DNA of 64,000 nt, taken from the NCBI RefSeq assembly GCF_003368295.1, contig NW_020524488.1, positions 1,037,350 to 1,101,349 of the forward strand. The letters are read 5' to 3'. Below the pieces are notes generated by a model, which worked only from the letters and a program-made list of their open reading frames with translations, did no database searches and had not been told where the DNA came from. The stretch is from Carassius auratus (Eukaryota > Chordata > Actinopteri > Cypriniformes > Cyprinidae). This document shows, piece by piece, positions 44,520 through 57,265 of this stretch. Every line of letters begins with the position of its first letter. Positions within the stretch are counted from its first letter, which is position 1. Both the position numbers and the translations under genes were made by a program.

Positions 44520-44830
44520 ATCTAATTCAACCGATTTGTTCAAAAGCACTGATTCATTTGGGAATGAAACAAGTGATGACTTAGTGAAATACTAAATCAT
44601 TTAATATAACAGTATGCTCAAAATACTGATTCATTCAGTAACAAAACAGTGAAAGGCTTTATGATTCATTTAGCCAATCGATTCATTCAAAAACAACGAT
44701 TCACTTAGGAATTAATGATTCAATTAATCATTCACTCAGATGATTAATTTAAAATACAGATTAATTCAGGAATGAAAGCATTTAGTCAACCAATTATTTG
44801 AAAACAAAATAATAATTCTTGGTAGGCTTA
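44520..44830. repeat. Degenerate 'gattcattcaggaatgaa' repeats
   Basis: Words such as 'tgattcatttgggaatgaaa', 'tgattcattcagtaacaaaa' and 'gattcacttaggaattaatg' recur every 30-60 bp with heavy divergence. The look is of an old minisatellite or repeat family. A similar patch is near 53620-53690. Confidence 0.55.
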
Positions 44831-47800
44831 CATCTTTTGAATAAGTAATAACCGTTAGGAAGTATGAATGTGTGTAGGATGAACATAATCTGGACATACT
44901 AAATTCATCTGCCATTCGTAAATCCTCTCATTTGCTTCCTTGGTTAGTAAAGTGTCCATCAGATGTATACTAATAAAGAGCCAATGCAAATCAGAGAGGT
45001 TTGTGGCTGTATGTGCAGATGTCAGTGGTCATTCAGGTTATTACTTTGGGCAATGAGAGAATCATTAAGGCCCTCATCCGAGGAATTATCACAGTGGGAT
45101 TTCAGCAAGGTGACATCTGGCAGACCCACAGCTGTGTGCAGCCTTACCGATCACAGTTTAGCGTACAGATCGTTTACACTGCAATTGATCTCCAACTGTT
45201 TGAATTATATTAGCTGTGCAACGGGCTTCCCAAAAATCTGTGTTGTCCCGCAAAACCGCTTTATTTCAAAAACGTTTTTCTCATTGTTTTCCTGATTAAT
45301 TGCACATCTGTCATTTACCATTCTGTGGATAGTTTTGGTCAAATTAATTCAGCAGACATGTTCTCCATTAGGTCTTGTTTAGATTTTCCAAAATAGACTT
45401 CTCCCCTGATGTGCACAAGAACCAATTGTTCTCCAGAAAAGGCAAGAACAGGAAGACGGTATCATTATGTGCCAGCAGTCTTTAGAAATGAGCCAAAAAT
45501 AAATGAATCGTATGCTCATTATGAACAGAATGACTCAGGGCCAGAAGATCAGGTGCTGAGTAGCCAGGCAGAGCAGCCCACAGTCTCCTTACTGTGATTA
45601 CTAGGAAATAGAGAAGAAATGTCATCACTGGGTGAAAGAAAGAGCGAGAAATCCAATAAATTAGCTTTAGTCAGGCACCAAGTATAATCTGGCTTGTTAG
45701 CACCTGCACTAACATTGTATGAGTGATGCCCTAAATTCTGAGTGCATTCTGGTTGGACAAAATTGAACTCCTTTAGGCCAGTTGTAATTTCCTTTCACAC
45801 TAATCCAATCACTAGTGGAAATACAATGCAGAAAGAAAATGAGGAAAAAGCCTTTTTCAGTCTCTGTTTCCAGGAGCACAGCTGACGCACTACTCCGAGT
45901 CTGTTCTTGGGCTTTGGCTAATTGCAGTGATTACTTTTCAGGAGCATTTGTAATTGACATGGATTGCGTTGAAGCATTTGCTCTGTGCCATTATTTATTA
46001 TCTGTCCTCCCTGCTCCTTTCTGTGCTTTGTACATATTTATAGAAACAGTATTATTTATTTTTTAACACCAGCCCGATATAAACCTGTTTACTGTCACAT
46101 TGTTTAATTCCCCAACGACAATGAAAAGCACTGGTCGGTTATATATTAAAAGAAAAACAGAGTCGTTTCAGGATATTTTTCCAAACTTTGGTGTTAGTCA
46201 CCTAGGTTTTCATAGTTTTCTCTCTTCTTTCATGAAAGATAAGCCTGTTTGATTAACCTCTAAATTTAACCGTTCAGAATTTAACTGAATTAGAATAGGA
46301 ATCTGTGAAAAAAGTATTGTTTTTATGTTCCGATTGATGGTCTAATGCATTGCACTAGTAAATCCTCCATGTTGTTTCTGATTAAATCAAGCTTTTGAAA
46401 TATAGCATTTGGCTGGCAGTGGAAAACCATAATACGCTGCATTGTGTGCCGTCTGTGGAATGACCTGAAATGGCTTTGTAAATCAGTGAGATGCAGACAA
46501 AGAGAGACTAGAGACTAGAAACTGAGGGCAGGGAAACCAGCCAGTGAGCACACACGAGCAACAATCGTGTGTCAACAGGTGCCATTATCCCCCCTATCTA
46601 GCTTTCTCTTTATCAGCTGTGCTCCATCTATCGTGTGCGGGGCACAGTAATCTTGGCCAGTACACCCCTGCAGCACGCCAGCTGAATCATATTGCCAAAG
46701 CTTCTAAATCAGAGTGCTTTCATTTGCAAGTTAGCTGAGAGGAACTGTGTATAATGTTAAAGCCCATTAAGTAGGATTTTGAAATCAAATCCTTGTGTTA
46801 TATGCGAGAGGATTTATAAAGAAAGTTATTATGAGTATCACGCTATGTGTTACACATCCTCCTGATATAGAGATGGATGTGGGTGAAGTGTTTGTTCCAC
46901 TTGACTTATGTATGTCACGAAACCTGGTTTCCAGCTTCACCTCCATTCCATTCTCATTTCAGTTAATCCCAGCCAGCGGAATTCAATCCTTGTGCTTATC
47001 GGTGTACCACAGGACACTTCTCCACTGCATCATCATGTGTCTTTGGATGCAAAGCCGAACAGCACTGTGTGATTATCTGTGTTGAGAACCCTGTGGGATT
47101 ACCTTGCTTGATGACACTGTCTGATTTAGTCACATCTTGTTTTCTAGTGACATATCACAAGTGCGGTTTGGCCTGACAGCTTGAGATATGTATAAATGGA
47201 GGTCTAAGTCAGCTCCAGATAGGTAGTACAGAAGGTTCATACATAACTCCAACCCTAAACATAACCCCACTGACATGAAGGTGTCTGCCAATATATGGAA
47301 TAAGCTCCTATGGATAAACAGTAAACTTGGCTATGTGTGCCAGAAGTTTATACTTTAAGGGTTTGTTTTCCTTCTCAATCTGATGTTTTGGGCCCATTGC
47401 AGAAGTTATTTAATTAAAAGAAGCTATATAAAATATACAAAATATACATATATATTTTTTCATTTACCGGTAATAAAAGTTAATTTTGTTTGTAGCCTAG
47501 ATGTTTTTCAAAACATCTTTGTTCCACACAAGAATGTCATGAGGGCTTAAGTTGACTAAAATAAAAATAATCAAAAAATAAAACTATATAAAAAATTGTT
47601 TTAATATATGTAATGGCAAAACTTGGATTTTTCAGCAGTCATTACTCCAGTCTTCAGTGTCACATACTCCTTCAGAAATCATTCTAATCATCCAAATCAT
47701 TCTGATTCGGTGTTCAATAAATATTTCTTATTATTATCAATATTAAAAACAGTAAGACTGCTTTTTGTGGAAGCCCGATAATTCACCTTTATGTTAAAAA

Positions 47801-48874
47801 ATAACAATATGACGTACCAGATGGTGAGGGTTGAAATACTTCTTCCCAGAATTTTTTGTCAATTATTCTTTAAAACAAGGGGAATTCTTTTCAAGGACAT
47901 TCTAGAGTTTTTATTTATTTTTTCACGGAAAAACATCCTCAAAAGGTCCTGCAAGTTTCTTTTGGATACTCTTCATGAATATTGTATAATGTAAAGCTCT
48001 GGATTGGATGTCTCAGTGGAAGTCCTGTTGATGAGTGGTTCAGTGTTTCATATGAGCATCAGCTGAAGCAGCGGGTGAACGGGTAGGTGTGTGTACACCA
48101 GTGCCATCATGTTCTCTGTTTAAGTAAACCCTCCAGTTGCTGTCGCTGAGATCAGAGGAAGTCTTTTTCCCCCCAGTTTTCATTTCCTTTGTTATTATGG
48201 TGGTGAGGCACGAAAACACTAGCTGTTTTTTTGTTTAAAGGAAAAAAACAGCATTTCATGAAACTTGATGAGATGAAAAGATTTTGGCGAAGAAGTGATT
48301 GTGCTTTTCAAGCTCCCCTATCATATCTTGTATTGATGATGTCTGGAGGGTGAGGAAGTTCTTCTCTATATTTCAGATGGATGGTCCATATGGTACATCA
48401 TGAATCAAACAAATGAACCTCAGGCACTAATGTCTGATTCTTGTTTCTTCTCCTTTATGACTCATTCATTCAAATTAGCTCCATATGTAGCGCTGTACAT
48501 TTTTACATGTTCACATTTATACTACACACTCTGAAAGATCAATACTGTAAGCATACACCTACTGTATACAAAAAAAAAATGCTTTATACTTGATAAACCC
48601 ATTATTTGCTGAATTGGACTACCAGGATATTGGAAGGATGTATTTTTTGGTTTGCTTGTTTGTTTTGCAGTTAAGGATATTTGTGATCTTTACGAACACC
48701 TTTTCAAATAACATGCAGCATTTTAAATACCAGCCCAACACCAGTGCACTCAATCTAACAATACTTTTGATTTATCTGAGGTAATTTGCATCAGCAGCTG
48801 ACATTTATCTGCTGTGGTTTTAATCTGATGGACATCATATTTTACAGACTTAAATGTATTAAAGAAATGTGTAA
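44831..48874. other. Long stretch without recognisable genes
   Basis: Base composition is more even than in the flanks, with frames of up to 110 codons (44963-45295, 46795-47085), but no known domain, no paired splice sites and no terminal repeats. Conserved regulatory sequence is possible but cannot be judged from one genome. Confidence 0.5.
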
Positions 48875-48902
48875 GAAAAAAAAAAAAAAAAAAAAAAAAA
48901 AA
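48875..48902. repeat. Poly(A) tract
   Basis: About 28 bases of A. Confidence 0.97.
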
Positions 48903-49694
48903 CGAATCACATACCTTCCAGAGAGTTGGAGGTGGTTGAATGGTTAAGTATCATTGTGAGGTTGAGATGACACTGGGGACACATTGAGTTTTCAGTTTTG
49001 CTCAATCACAACAGGACCCTTGAACAAGGGTCTTCATCTCACATTGCTCCAGTGACCGCCATGGCAATTAGTCTGTTGTAGGCTGCTGCAGTTGAAAGGC
49101 AGGTATTGAGTAACTGAGCAAATTGGTGTTTTTGTCAATGACAATTTACACTGAGTCCATGTCAGAGCAAAAATATCAGCTGTCAGGGTCCAGGGATAAC
49201 CTTTAACTCCCCTATAGCAGGGAAGTGATGCATCTTGATGCAGGATTAGAGGTTCCCAATCCAAAATATTGAGCCCACATGTGTTTTGTGCACCTTTTCT
49301 GTTTTGGAGATTACATTTTTTCTTGTTTTGTTTTCTGTTTATCATTACTCTGAACACAGCCTAAACATATTTATACCTTTTATACCTTTCAAAGGAAGTT
49401 AAGAAATGAATTAAAACAAAAACAATAAATAAATAATAAATATAATAATAAACAGAAATATATTTTTATATAATATGATTTATTATTTTATTATTTTATT
49501 AGTAAGGTGCGGGCGGGATTTTCTGAAGGATCATCATGGCACTGAAGACTGCAGTAATGACTAATGAAAATTCAGCATTGTCATCCCAGGAATAAATTAC
49601 ATTTTAATATATATTAAAATAGAAAACAGTTATTTTTAAATGTTAATGATATTTACACTAATACTGTTTTTACTATGCTTATATGTTAAAATAA
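48903..49694. other. No gene seen
   Basis: A 107-codon minus-strand frame at 49034-49357 has no recognisable homology. Confidence 0.45.
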
Positions 49695-50434
49695 ATCCTG
49701 TAACACTTTTTCTATGAAGCCCTCATTTATAATACATTATAAGGGTATTCTTAAGGCATTATAATGAATGCATAATGCATTATTAAAAAAACGTATAATA
49801 TGTTATATCAACTCATGAATAATCATAACAACAATTAGAATACATCATAATACTTACGTATATGTGATTATAAGTTTAAGAGTATGATTATTTATAACAC
49901 ATAATGAACACCATATTAAATCTACTTCATTTACAGTATAATGGACTGTATCATATCTTGACATTGTTTATTTAAGATCTGCACAGTATCTTACTACAGC
50001 TTGTGAGTGGTTAGATGTTGAGTGGTATTTGAGTGTTTCTGTGGAGCTAATGTTAATTAACTGATGTGAGCTTAATACTCCTACTGAAAAAAAAAACATG
50101 CAATTAATCGACTAAAAGCAACTTTGGCACTACATGCCAACAAACTCTCATTTGAGTATTGATATGCTTAAGAATGATAGACTCTAGTAAAGTATGTCAG
50201 TTTATCTGTTGGTTGACCATCAAAATAGTGTTAGCATATATTTACAGCAGCAGACATACTAATATTCTAATGACCACTAGTTGATAGTTGCAGAGATACT
50301 TATCAACGGCTGTCTAAAGGGTACCATCAAAATAATTAAACTGTTATTACAATAAAAAATAGTTAAAAGCATATGTGTCATATTACATATTCATCTGATC
50401 CGATATGTGATCTTATAGCTGTTTGAGAGAAACA

Positions 50435-50493
<59 letters not shown>

Positions 50494-50812
50494 TACTTGT
50501 AAGTGGTCTTTGACCGCTTGAAGTAAAGTAGCATCATAAAAATGGCAAGACTTATAATACATTATAACTATGAGAAATATAATCCATTTTTAAAAGTGGA
50601 TGCAAAATGTTCATTGAGTTATAAATTATCATACTCTTAAAAGCTATAACCACAAATAAGTAAATATTATAATATATTAAAACTGTCTTCATGAATATTA
50701 ATGAGATAAAACAACATATTATAAGTTTTATTATAATGCATTATGCAGTCATTATAATGCTTTAAGAATATCCTTATAATGTATTATAAATACAGGCTTC
50801 ATAGAAAATCCT
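49695..50812. repeat. 1.1-kb palindromic (foldback) MITE
   Basis: The left arm starts 'tttttctatgaagccctcat', then 'ttataatacattataagggt' and 'ggcattataatgaatgcata'. The right arm ends with the mirrored 'tgcattatgcagtcattata', 'atccttataatgtattataa' and 'caggcttcatagaaaatcc'. The arms match with about 85% identity over some 230 bp or more, including 'gtatgattatttataac' against 'gttataaattatcatac'. The middle holds unrelated sequence and an (ATT)n microsatellite at 50433-50492. No coding capacity. Superfamily unknown. Confidence 0.8.
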
Positions 50813-52399
50813 TGGGGAACATGAGTGACTTCTTTCAAAAACATTTACAAATCTTACCGACCACAATCTGTACTGTCTTACATCATTATTGTGCTACAAA
50901 AACACTTAACCCAGCAAGAACGTTTCTGGCTCATACTTCACTAACTGCATAAGACTCTGGAGTATAATACTTTCTATTAATTTAAATAACAAAATTACAT
51001 AATTGTCAGATGCAGTTTTTTTTACATTCCCATCACAGATTATTCCACAATCATATGTAATTTCATTAACTATTAATTCCCTCAAAAGTCATGATTAGAT
51101 ACAAAGTGTTTTTGCATGCTGGCATTCTTATCAAAATTCAAGGTTGAAAGATTCGGCTGCCGAGCTCTCAGGGTCCCATATTTGCATTTTGTGTTTGTTC
51201 TTGTTCTGATTCTGCCCAACAGGAGCAGTAAAACTAGAAACACTGCAGCACACTTGCATTAGTTGCGTGCCACCATTCAATATTAGGATGACACCACATA
51301 CGGAACCATGCAAAACAAAGACAGGGCTCAGTAACACAACTGGAAAGTAATATATGACTGTATTTCAAAAAAAAAAAAGAAAAAAGATCCTTGGGGAAAA
51401 CTCAGAACACATGAGGAGACCGAATCGTATAATTAAATACTGTTTGTCTTTTGGCCAGGATCTACGACTGACGCACAAGTGGAAATAATTAAGATCTTCA
51501 AGCAGCTTTACAGATGTCTTTCTAATTAAGGTTATTTACTAAAGTGTTACACACATATAGCCATGAAGAACATGTAATCACTGTTCACTTGTAGGTGAAA
51601 AAAATTGTCATTGCGTTATAATGTTCTATGTGTCCTTTTAAACTAATGATTGCAATAAAATGCCTTTACTCCAAATCTTTTTTCCATTAGCGACTTCTCC
51701 GTGGCATAATCCCAGAGATGGGATGGGTGCTAATTGGAACACTTGAACTTAAAGACCTTAGGTGATTTATTCAGTGGTCAGGGCTTTTAATGCTTTTAGG
51801 AGATAAGGGATATGAGGTACCTCCATCATGTGCGGTTTCTTGCAAACAGCTAAGCACCTCCATATGTTTACTAACAGACCCATATAAAATAAAATCTTAA
51901 TTAGTTCAAGAGAAAAAAATATTTTTCATTAAAATATTTCCAGCCCAGGTTTATACTCACAAACATAATGGTTAATTCACACCAAAGGTGCTCTGAATAG
52001 TTACCAAGGATGCAGGAAAGAACAGGCAGTATCTTAGCATCACCGAAAGAGCGAATCTGTAATTAACATTGCAGAACCACTGAATGTGGTTCTAATTGAA
52101 GAGCAGCCAGTCCAAAAGTCATTTATTAATGAGGTTAGATAAGATAAACCATGTTCAGACCTTCCAGATTCTTGATTATTCTTGCCTGTGAATGTCTCTT
52201 TTGAACCATGACCGTCCTCACAACTGAACTACATGTTAAAAGTCAGTTAAACAAGTGTATACAGATTTATTAAAGACAGACATATTAAATTGGACAGCGT
52301 GATTATCTTTCAAAATGAGCAATCTCACTTTAGACGGAAGCTCTTCACAGACATTCCTTATAAACTACTTTTAAATCAACAGATGTTAATCCAGCGTAA
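50813..52399. other. No gene seen
   Basis: AT-rich. 52040-52140 contains 'ctgtaattaacattgcagaa'-type words but nothing assignable. Confidence 0.5.
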
Positions 52400-52429
52400 A
52401 TTAATTTCTGGAAAGAGTGGAGGTGGCGG

Positions 52430-53160
52430 GCGAGTTGCGACATCCAACGGGAGCAAAGACCATTTTGCGGTTGATGTACACAATGGTCACTGTGTTGTCC
52501 ATTCCAACCAGCACGTGCTTGTCTCATAAGCGCCCTTTGAGATGGTTAAAGGCAAGGTGGACTACTAACAACTCTAGGCAATTGATATACCAGTGCAAAC
52601 AGGAGCCTATCCATACCCCCGACATGGAGTGCCCATTGTATGTGGCACCCCAGCCGATGGTCGAAGCATCCCTATAAACCACAGCATGCCTGGAGATCCA
52701 TTCCAGGTGTAATCCTGCCCAGAGAAATGTAAGATCTGACCACAGGATGAAGGCTTGGTGAAAGGGTGGTGTAACTTAGACCCGGTGAGTGTTGTTCTGC
52801 CAGGCCCACCACGGGCCTCATATGCAATAACCCTAGTGGTGTAAGTGCCGCTGCAGCTGCCATATGCCCCAGGAGCTTTCATTGGCACCGCTGTCCTGCC
52901 CTTGAACAAATTCAAGCAGGTCAGCACTGACCGTGCACATTCCTCTGTGAGGCGTGCTGTCTATTCGACCGAATCCAACTCCGAACCGAGAAAAGAGATC
53001 CTCTGCGTTGGGGAGAATCTGCTCTTTTCCCAGTTGACCCGAAGTCCCAACAGCCTTAGGTGCCGGAGCACCAGGTCCCTGTTCTCACACAACTGATTCC
53101 AAGAGTGTGCTAGTATAAGCCAATCATTGAGATAGTTGAGAATGCGAACCCCCTGCTCTC
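52430..53160 (-). pseudogene. DIRS-like reverse transcriptase / RNase H fragment
   Basis: Near 53155-53000 the minus strand gives 'LNYLNDWLILAHSWNQLCEN' with the YxDD-type box changed to YLND, then 'LLGLRVNWEKSRFSP'. The RNase H part follows in 52927-52607 ('PGMLWFIGMLRPSAGVPHTM', a shifted TDAS region), then the 'NCLELLVVHLAF' region near 52550 and 'HVLVGMDNTVTIVYINRKMV' near 52510-52455. Several frameshifts are present, and the first catalytic Asp of the RT box is lost. Non-functional. Confidence 0.8.
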
Positions 53161-53243
53161 TAAGAGGAACAAGAGCCGGACATCACATGACCCAGAGAAC
53201 TCACGGTGACCTTTGTCATTCCGAGCGCGTGGTCAGCGGTGGT

Positions 53244-53474
53244 TCAGAGCTCTTTCAGAATTGCCGGATCATGACCACCCTCGTCCAGGTTCTTCAGTGC
53301 CTTGGCCTGGTGCACCTGAAGTAACGCCATAGCGTGTAAGGCAGAAACATCTTCCCTGCAAGCTGAATACCCCTTTGCTGCACCACCGTCGAAGGTGGAG
53401 AGGGAGGAGAAGCCAGCAGGCCGGTTTCTGCCAGTAAAAGGTGCCATCCACGACCTGGTGAGCTCCTCATGCAC
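53244..53474 (-). pseudogene. DIRS-like gag C-terminal fragment
   Basis: Reads 'FSSLSTFDGGAAKGYSACRE', then 'VSALHAMALLQVHQAKALKN' and 'LDEGGHDPAILKEL'. This is the conserved 'SALHAMATLQVHQAKALKDL' segment of fish DIRS gag. It is cut on both sides. Confidence 0.82.
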
Positions 53475-53480
53475 TTCCAG

Positions 53481-54060
53481 GAAGAAAAAGAATTGCTTAG
53501 TTCATTTCAAGAGTCTTCGGGTTTGAGTCATTCCTTCATCAAGTGACTGTCCCATAAGCCCCATAGACTAATTCCAGTATTGAACCTATAAAATTTTGCA
53601 TATTTTTTCACTCACCGAGATGACTCATTCTTCCCGAGTCACATTAAAGATTCGTTCAAAATTAATTAATCATTCAAAAACGACCCATCACTAACCAAAG
53701 GGAATATAAAGTTTACAAGGGCAACAGCCAAGCACTCTTCTGAAATGTAAGATAATGAATTAGACACCGTATAGTGCTCTAATCCTGTAAATTTACATGG
53801 AAATTTAACAGTAAAATTATTTTTTTTTCATATAACTGTAACTGTTTTTTGCAATGCATTATGTGAGATGTCGACCAGCAACAGTATGCCACTATTTAAC
53901 AGCATATTTTTCCATGTACTTGTGCATATGAAGACATTTTAGTATATCTACAAAAGGTAATTTTGCAGCTCTTCTTAATATATATTTTTTTATTTCTAAA
54001 GTACTGGTTCCTTTTTTTAAATATTACAATTTAAACATCCAATTAAGATTTTGGGATTTA
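53481..54060. other. No gene; degenerate 'gattcattc'-type patch
   Basis: The patch at about 53620-53690 repeats the word type seen at 44.5-44.8 kb. Nothing else. Confidence 0.45.
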
Positions 54061-54350
54061 AATGATTAGTTCACTACCAGAATAAAAGAAAGTCCTGATA
54101 ATTTACTCACCTCCATGTCATCAAAGATGCTCATGTCTTTATGTCTTCAGTCAAGAAGAAATTAAGTTTTTTGAGGAAAACGTTCCAGGATTTTTCTCCA
54201 TATAATGGACTTGAATGGTGGCCAATGGGCTGAAGGTCCCAATTGCCATTTCAATACAGCTTCAAAGGGCTCTAAATGATCCCAGCAGAGGAATAAAGGT
54301 CTTATCCAGCGAAATGATCAGTCATTTTCTAAACAACAAAAAAAGTAGTT
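54061..54350 (+). repeat. Half of a cyprinid palindromic MITE
   Basis: 'gattagttcactaccagaat', 'ctcacctccatgtcatcaaa', then 'cagcttcaaagggctctaaa' and 'aaggtcttatccagcgaaat' follow the consensus of an abundant cyprinid interspersed repeat as I know it. The mirror half is absent. Confidence 0.65.
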
Positions 54351-56533
54351 TTCTCATCATTACTTATGCTGTCTCCAAAAGGAACATCTAAGTCACCAGT
54401 CATTTCATCTGATATCTTTCTATCAGACAAAAAAAAAAAAAAAAAAAAAAAAAATGAGAGACTGCAATTGCAAGAAATTTATTTTCACCCAGACAAACTG
54501 AATCAGTTCAGAAAACTAGCTAGACCACATGATTATTATCTTTATCCCACATTTACTGTATGTGGTATATTGGTATTTAAAAGTTTGATCCCCATTTTCT
54601 TTTGCATTGGACAAACAGACATTCCACATCCGTTAAAGAATCATTTGTATTGGAGTTTAAATCTTCAAATGCTTATTTGTATTTTATAAACCATTTTTAA
54701 ATAAATAAATAAATAAATAAATAGGGTTGGTGTTCCCTGAAGCCTGATTGAGAGTATATTTGTATTTTATGAACAGATAAGGACTTGTTTTAAGACATAT
54801 GATAAACATTTATCTATAGTGTTTTATCCTAATAAAAAATAAATGAATAACTTGACTATATTCTCTTTTGTAATCCACATAATCAAATAGAAAATGCAGG
54901 GTTTAATATGCATTTAAAATTGAGATGGGGCTAAGAGTATTACGCAATTTATCAGCTACATGCTGCTAAATTTCAGTTGAGTACCTCAGCAGAGTTGTAT
55001 TAGCTGGCTGTCTTCTGCCGTAGGAATCCAGGGAAGATCCAATTAGGAAAATTCATGCACCATTTCATATCCACTCTGAACAGATTTAAGCTTTGCATCT
55101 GCTAGGCACACACTGATACTCACACATGGTGCTTTATTTGATGTTTTTTTTTTTAGCCAGTTGCAAATCATAGTGTTTGTGCCTTTGTATTTACATGTTT
55201 TCAGTTTAGGGTTAATCTTAGTCTTGGCAATCTTGAGCAATCTAACCTTATGCGCCCCATAATATTACAGATTCCTGCTTCTTGGACAGCTTGCATGCAG
55301 TCTAGTGTGACAGCTTGTCTGAAGCAGTCTGGGCCATCACTTTCTTTCATTGGGAAAGACATGACCCAATATCATTTTTAATGGCTTAGTCAAGCAGTTT
55401 TCGAGATGTCGCCAGTTGCAATCATTTCTGAATTACATAGAAATCCAAAACAATTTCCAAAACAATCATTATGGAACTAATAATCATATTAAAATAGTTT
55501 GTGACTGATTTTTAAAGAGGAGTAGAATGTCAGATGCTTTAAGACCAGGCAGTCAAAAAAGGTTTTAAACATGGAACATGCAAGACCACCCAGGAAAGAT
55601 TTCAAATACTGATGTTTTATGGAAGGTAATAACTATTATGTACCAAATTACATCGACTTAGTGCCAAGCAAGTAAGGATTACTATGAACTGGAATGTTCT
55701 GGAAAGGAAATCCCACACATGATAAAAAAAATAACATTTAAAAAGAACAATATTTTATTTTTTTATTTAAATGTATTTGAGATTCAACATTTTTCCCCTT
55801 CTTTTTTCACGTCATAACTTTGCATTAGAGGGTTCCTTCACTTCTAAAATTCCAATTTAACTTATGCAAGCATGTAATTGAATAAATCAGGCTTAAGCAA
55901 ATTAAGTAATAGGCCTCATAACTGGGACAACTGTTCTGAATTTCCCTGTAATAGCATTCACTGGAATCCTCAGGAAAGCAATTTTAGTGTTATGCTATGT
56001 TGTGATATATTTTGTTAAGGGTAAGTGATTATTAGGGTGCCGCGGGAGTCTGAACAGAGAGGAGAAAGTCAGCTGTGAATTTAAGAGCATGTCTCCAAGG
56101 AACATGGCATAAGCGTGCAATATGATCTGAACCAGAAGGCACAAGAATCAACATTCCTTTATAAAGCTGCTTGACACCTCTTTCTAGGTTATTTTCCCCC
56201 ATCAAAGACAATCACAGACCATCAAGAAACTCTCTCACTAAATATTTCTAATCTTATGTGAGGTCTGCAAACTCATTCATCAAAGGCTGTTAAATCAGTG
56301 CCTTTATTTAGGACATTACCACAGAGTGAATTACTCTCCCTTTTCTACATTGTGTATATTAGTGCAAAGTAGAGCATCTACATAATACAGAATAATGACA
56401 CATTTATTTATTAAAATAGACTGGTGCAGATGTTTAGAAATACAGTTTTAATGGGTAGTTGACAAATGACATCTAAAATGTATGCATAGACAATTTATGC
56501 AAAACATATAAGCAACCTTGCAATCAAGCTTAA
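54351..56533. other. No gene seen; poly(A) and (AAAT)n tracts
   Basis: A-run at 54429-54455 and (AAAT)n at 54702-54722. 55870-56020 has 'gcaaattaagtaataggcct' and 'ccctgtaatagcattcac' and looks like possible conserved regulatory DNA. No coding signal. Confidence 0.45.
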
Positions 56534-57265
56534 AGGGGTGGTGAAATGCTATTTCATGCATACTGAGTTTTTTACACTGTTAAAGAGTTGGATTCCCATG
56601 CTAAACATGGACAAAGTTTCAAAAATTAATTTGTACGTTTGAAGGAGTATTTTTGTTCCAGAGTATTTTTTTTACTTCTGGTTTGTCACAAGTTTCGGAA
56701 AGTTTTTTTTTTTTCGAGTATGGGTCTGTGTGACGTTAGATGGAGCGGAATTTCCTTATATGGATCCTAAGGGCACTTCTCCCAGAAGAGCGTGCGCTCC
56801 CGTATAGCAGAGCACTGAGAGCACAGACATTCACTGATCAGAGCGATAGCGAAATGTCACAAAAGAAGTGTGTTTTTGGTTGCGAGGGCAAGACAACCTT
56901 GCACAGATTACCAAAAAAAACATTAACGGACCAGTGGACGGAGTTTATTTTTAAAGAGCATCGACGGAGTTGTGCAAGTGTTTGTGTTTGTTCCCCTGCA
57001 TTTCGAAGATGCTTGTTTTACAAACAAGGCCCAGTTTGACGACGATTTGTGTATCGTTTATTTCTTAAGGATGATGCAATCCCAACGAAAAAGGGTCCTC
57101 CAGCGGCTCGTGTTTTTCCGAAAAAAATCAGCACAGACTATTTTTCTCTTATAAATATAATAAAACTAAAGACTTTTTGGAGATATGAAGGATGCAGTAC
57201 TACTCTATAGGTACTCAAGATTAACAGGAGATTGAGTGAAAATTAGCATTTCACCCCCCCCCCTT
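56534..57265 (+). mobile_element. Kolobok-like element flanked by TTAA, 732 bp
   Basis: The ends are 'aggggtggtgaaatgct' and 'agcatttcaccccccccccttt', an inverted repeat with an expanded C run. The flanking TTAA occurs at 56530-56533 and 57266-57269. A TTAA target and a THAP-type zinc finger at the start of the encoded protein are hallmarks of Kolobok elements. No catalytic domain remains, so it is non-autonomous. Confidence 0.8.
56854..57154 (+). pseudogene. THAP-domain N-terminus of a Kolobok-type transposase, frameshifted
   Basis: The ATG at 56854 opens MSQKKCVFGCEGKTTLHRLP with the first Cys pair (CxxxC) and the conserved Leu-Pro of THAP domains. It continues '...DQWTEFIF', with the aromatic part of the domain. 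A one-base insertion near 56990 shifts the frame. The expected C-x2-H half and the downstream residues are then seen in the next frame as 'VPLHFEDACFTNKAQFDDDL', where the Cys position is lost. The C2CH zinc site is therefore disrupted. The catalytic part is absent. It would have bound the element's DNA ends. Confidence 0.78.

Larger units (their letters stand above)
52400..53480 (-). mobile_element. Internal fragment of a second DIRS-like element
   Basis: A GC-richer island read on the minus strand as gag C-terminus (53474-53244) and then RT/RNase H (about 53160-52430). No inverted terminal repeats, internal complementary region or recombinase are present. It is clearly diverged from the 38-43 kb element, so it belongs to another family and not to the same insertion. 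Confidence 0.82.

Noticed and set aside
44963..45295. 110-codon frame as a possible host exon
   Set aside because: No homology recognised, no splice sites at the ends, and a second overlapping frame of 70 codons exists. Chance in a less AT-rich patch.
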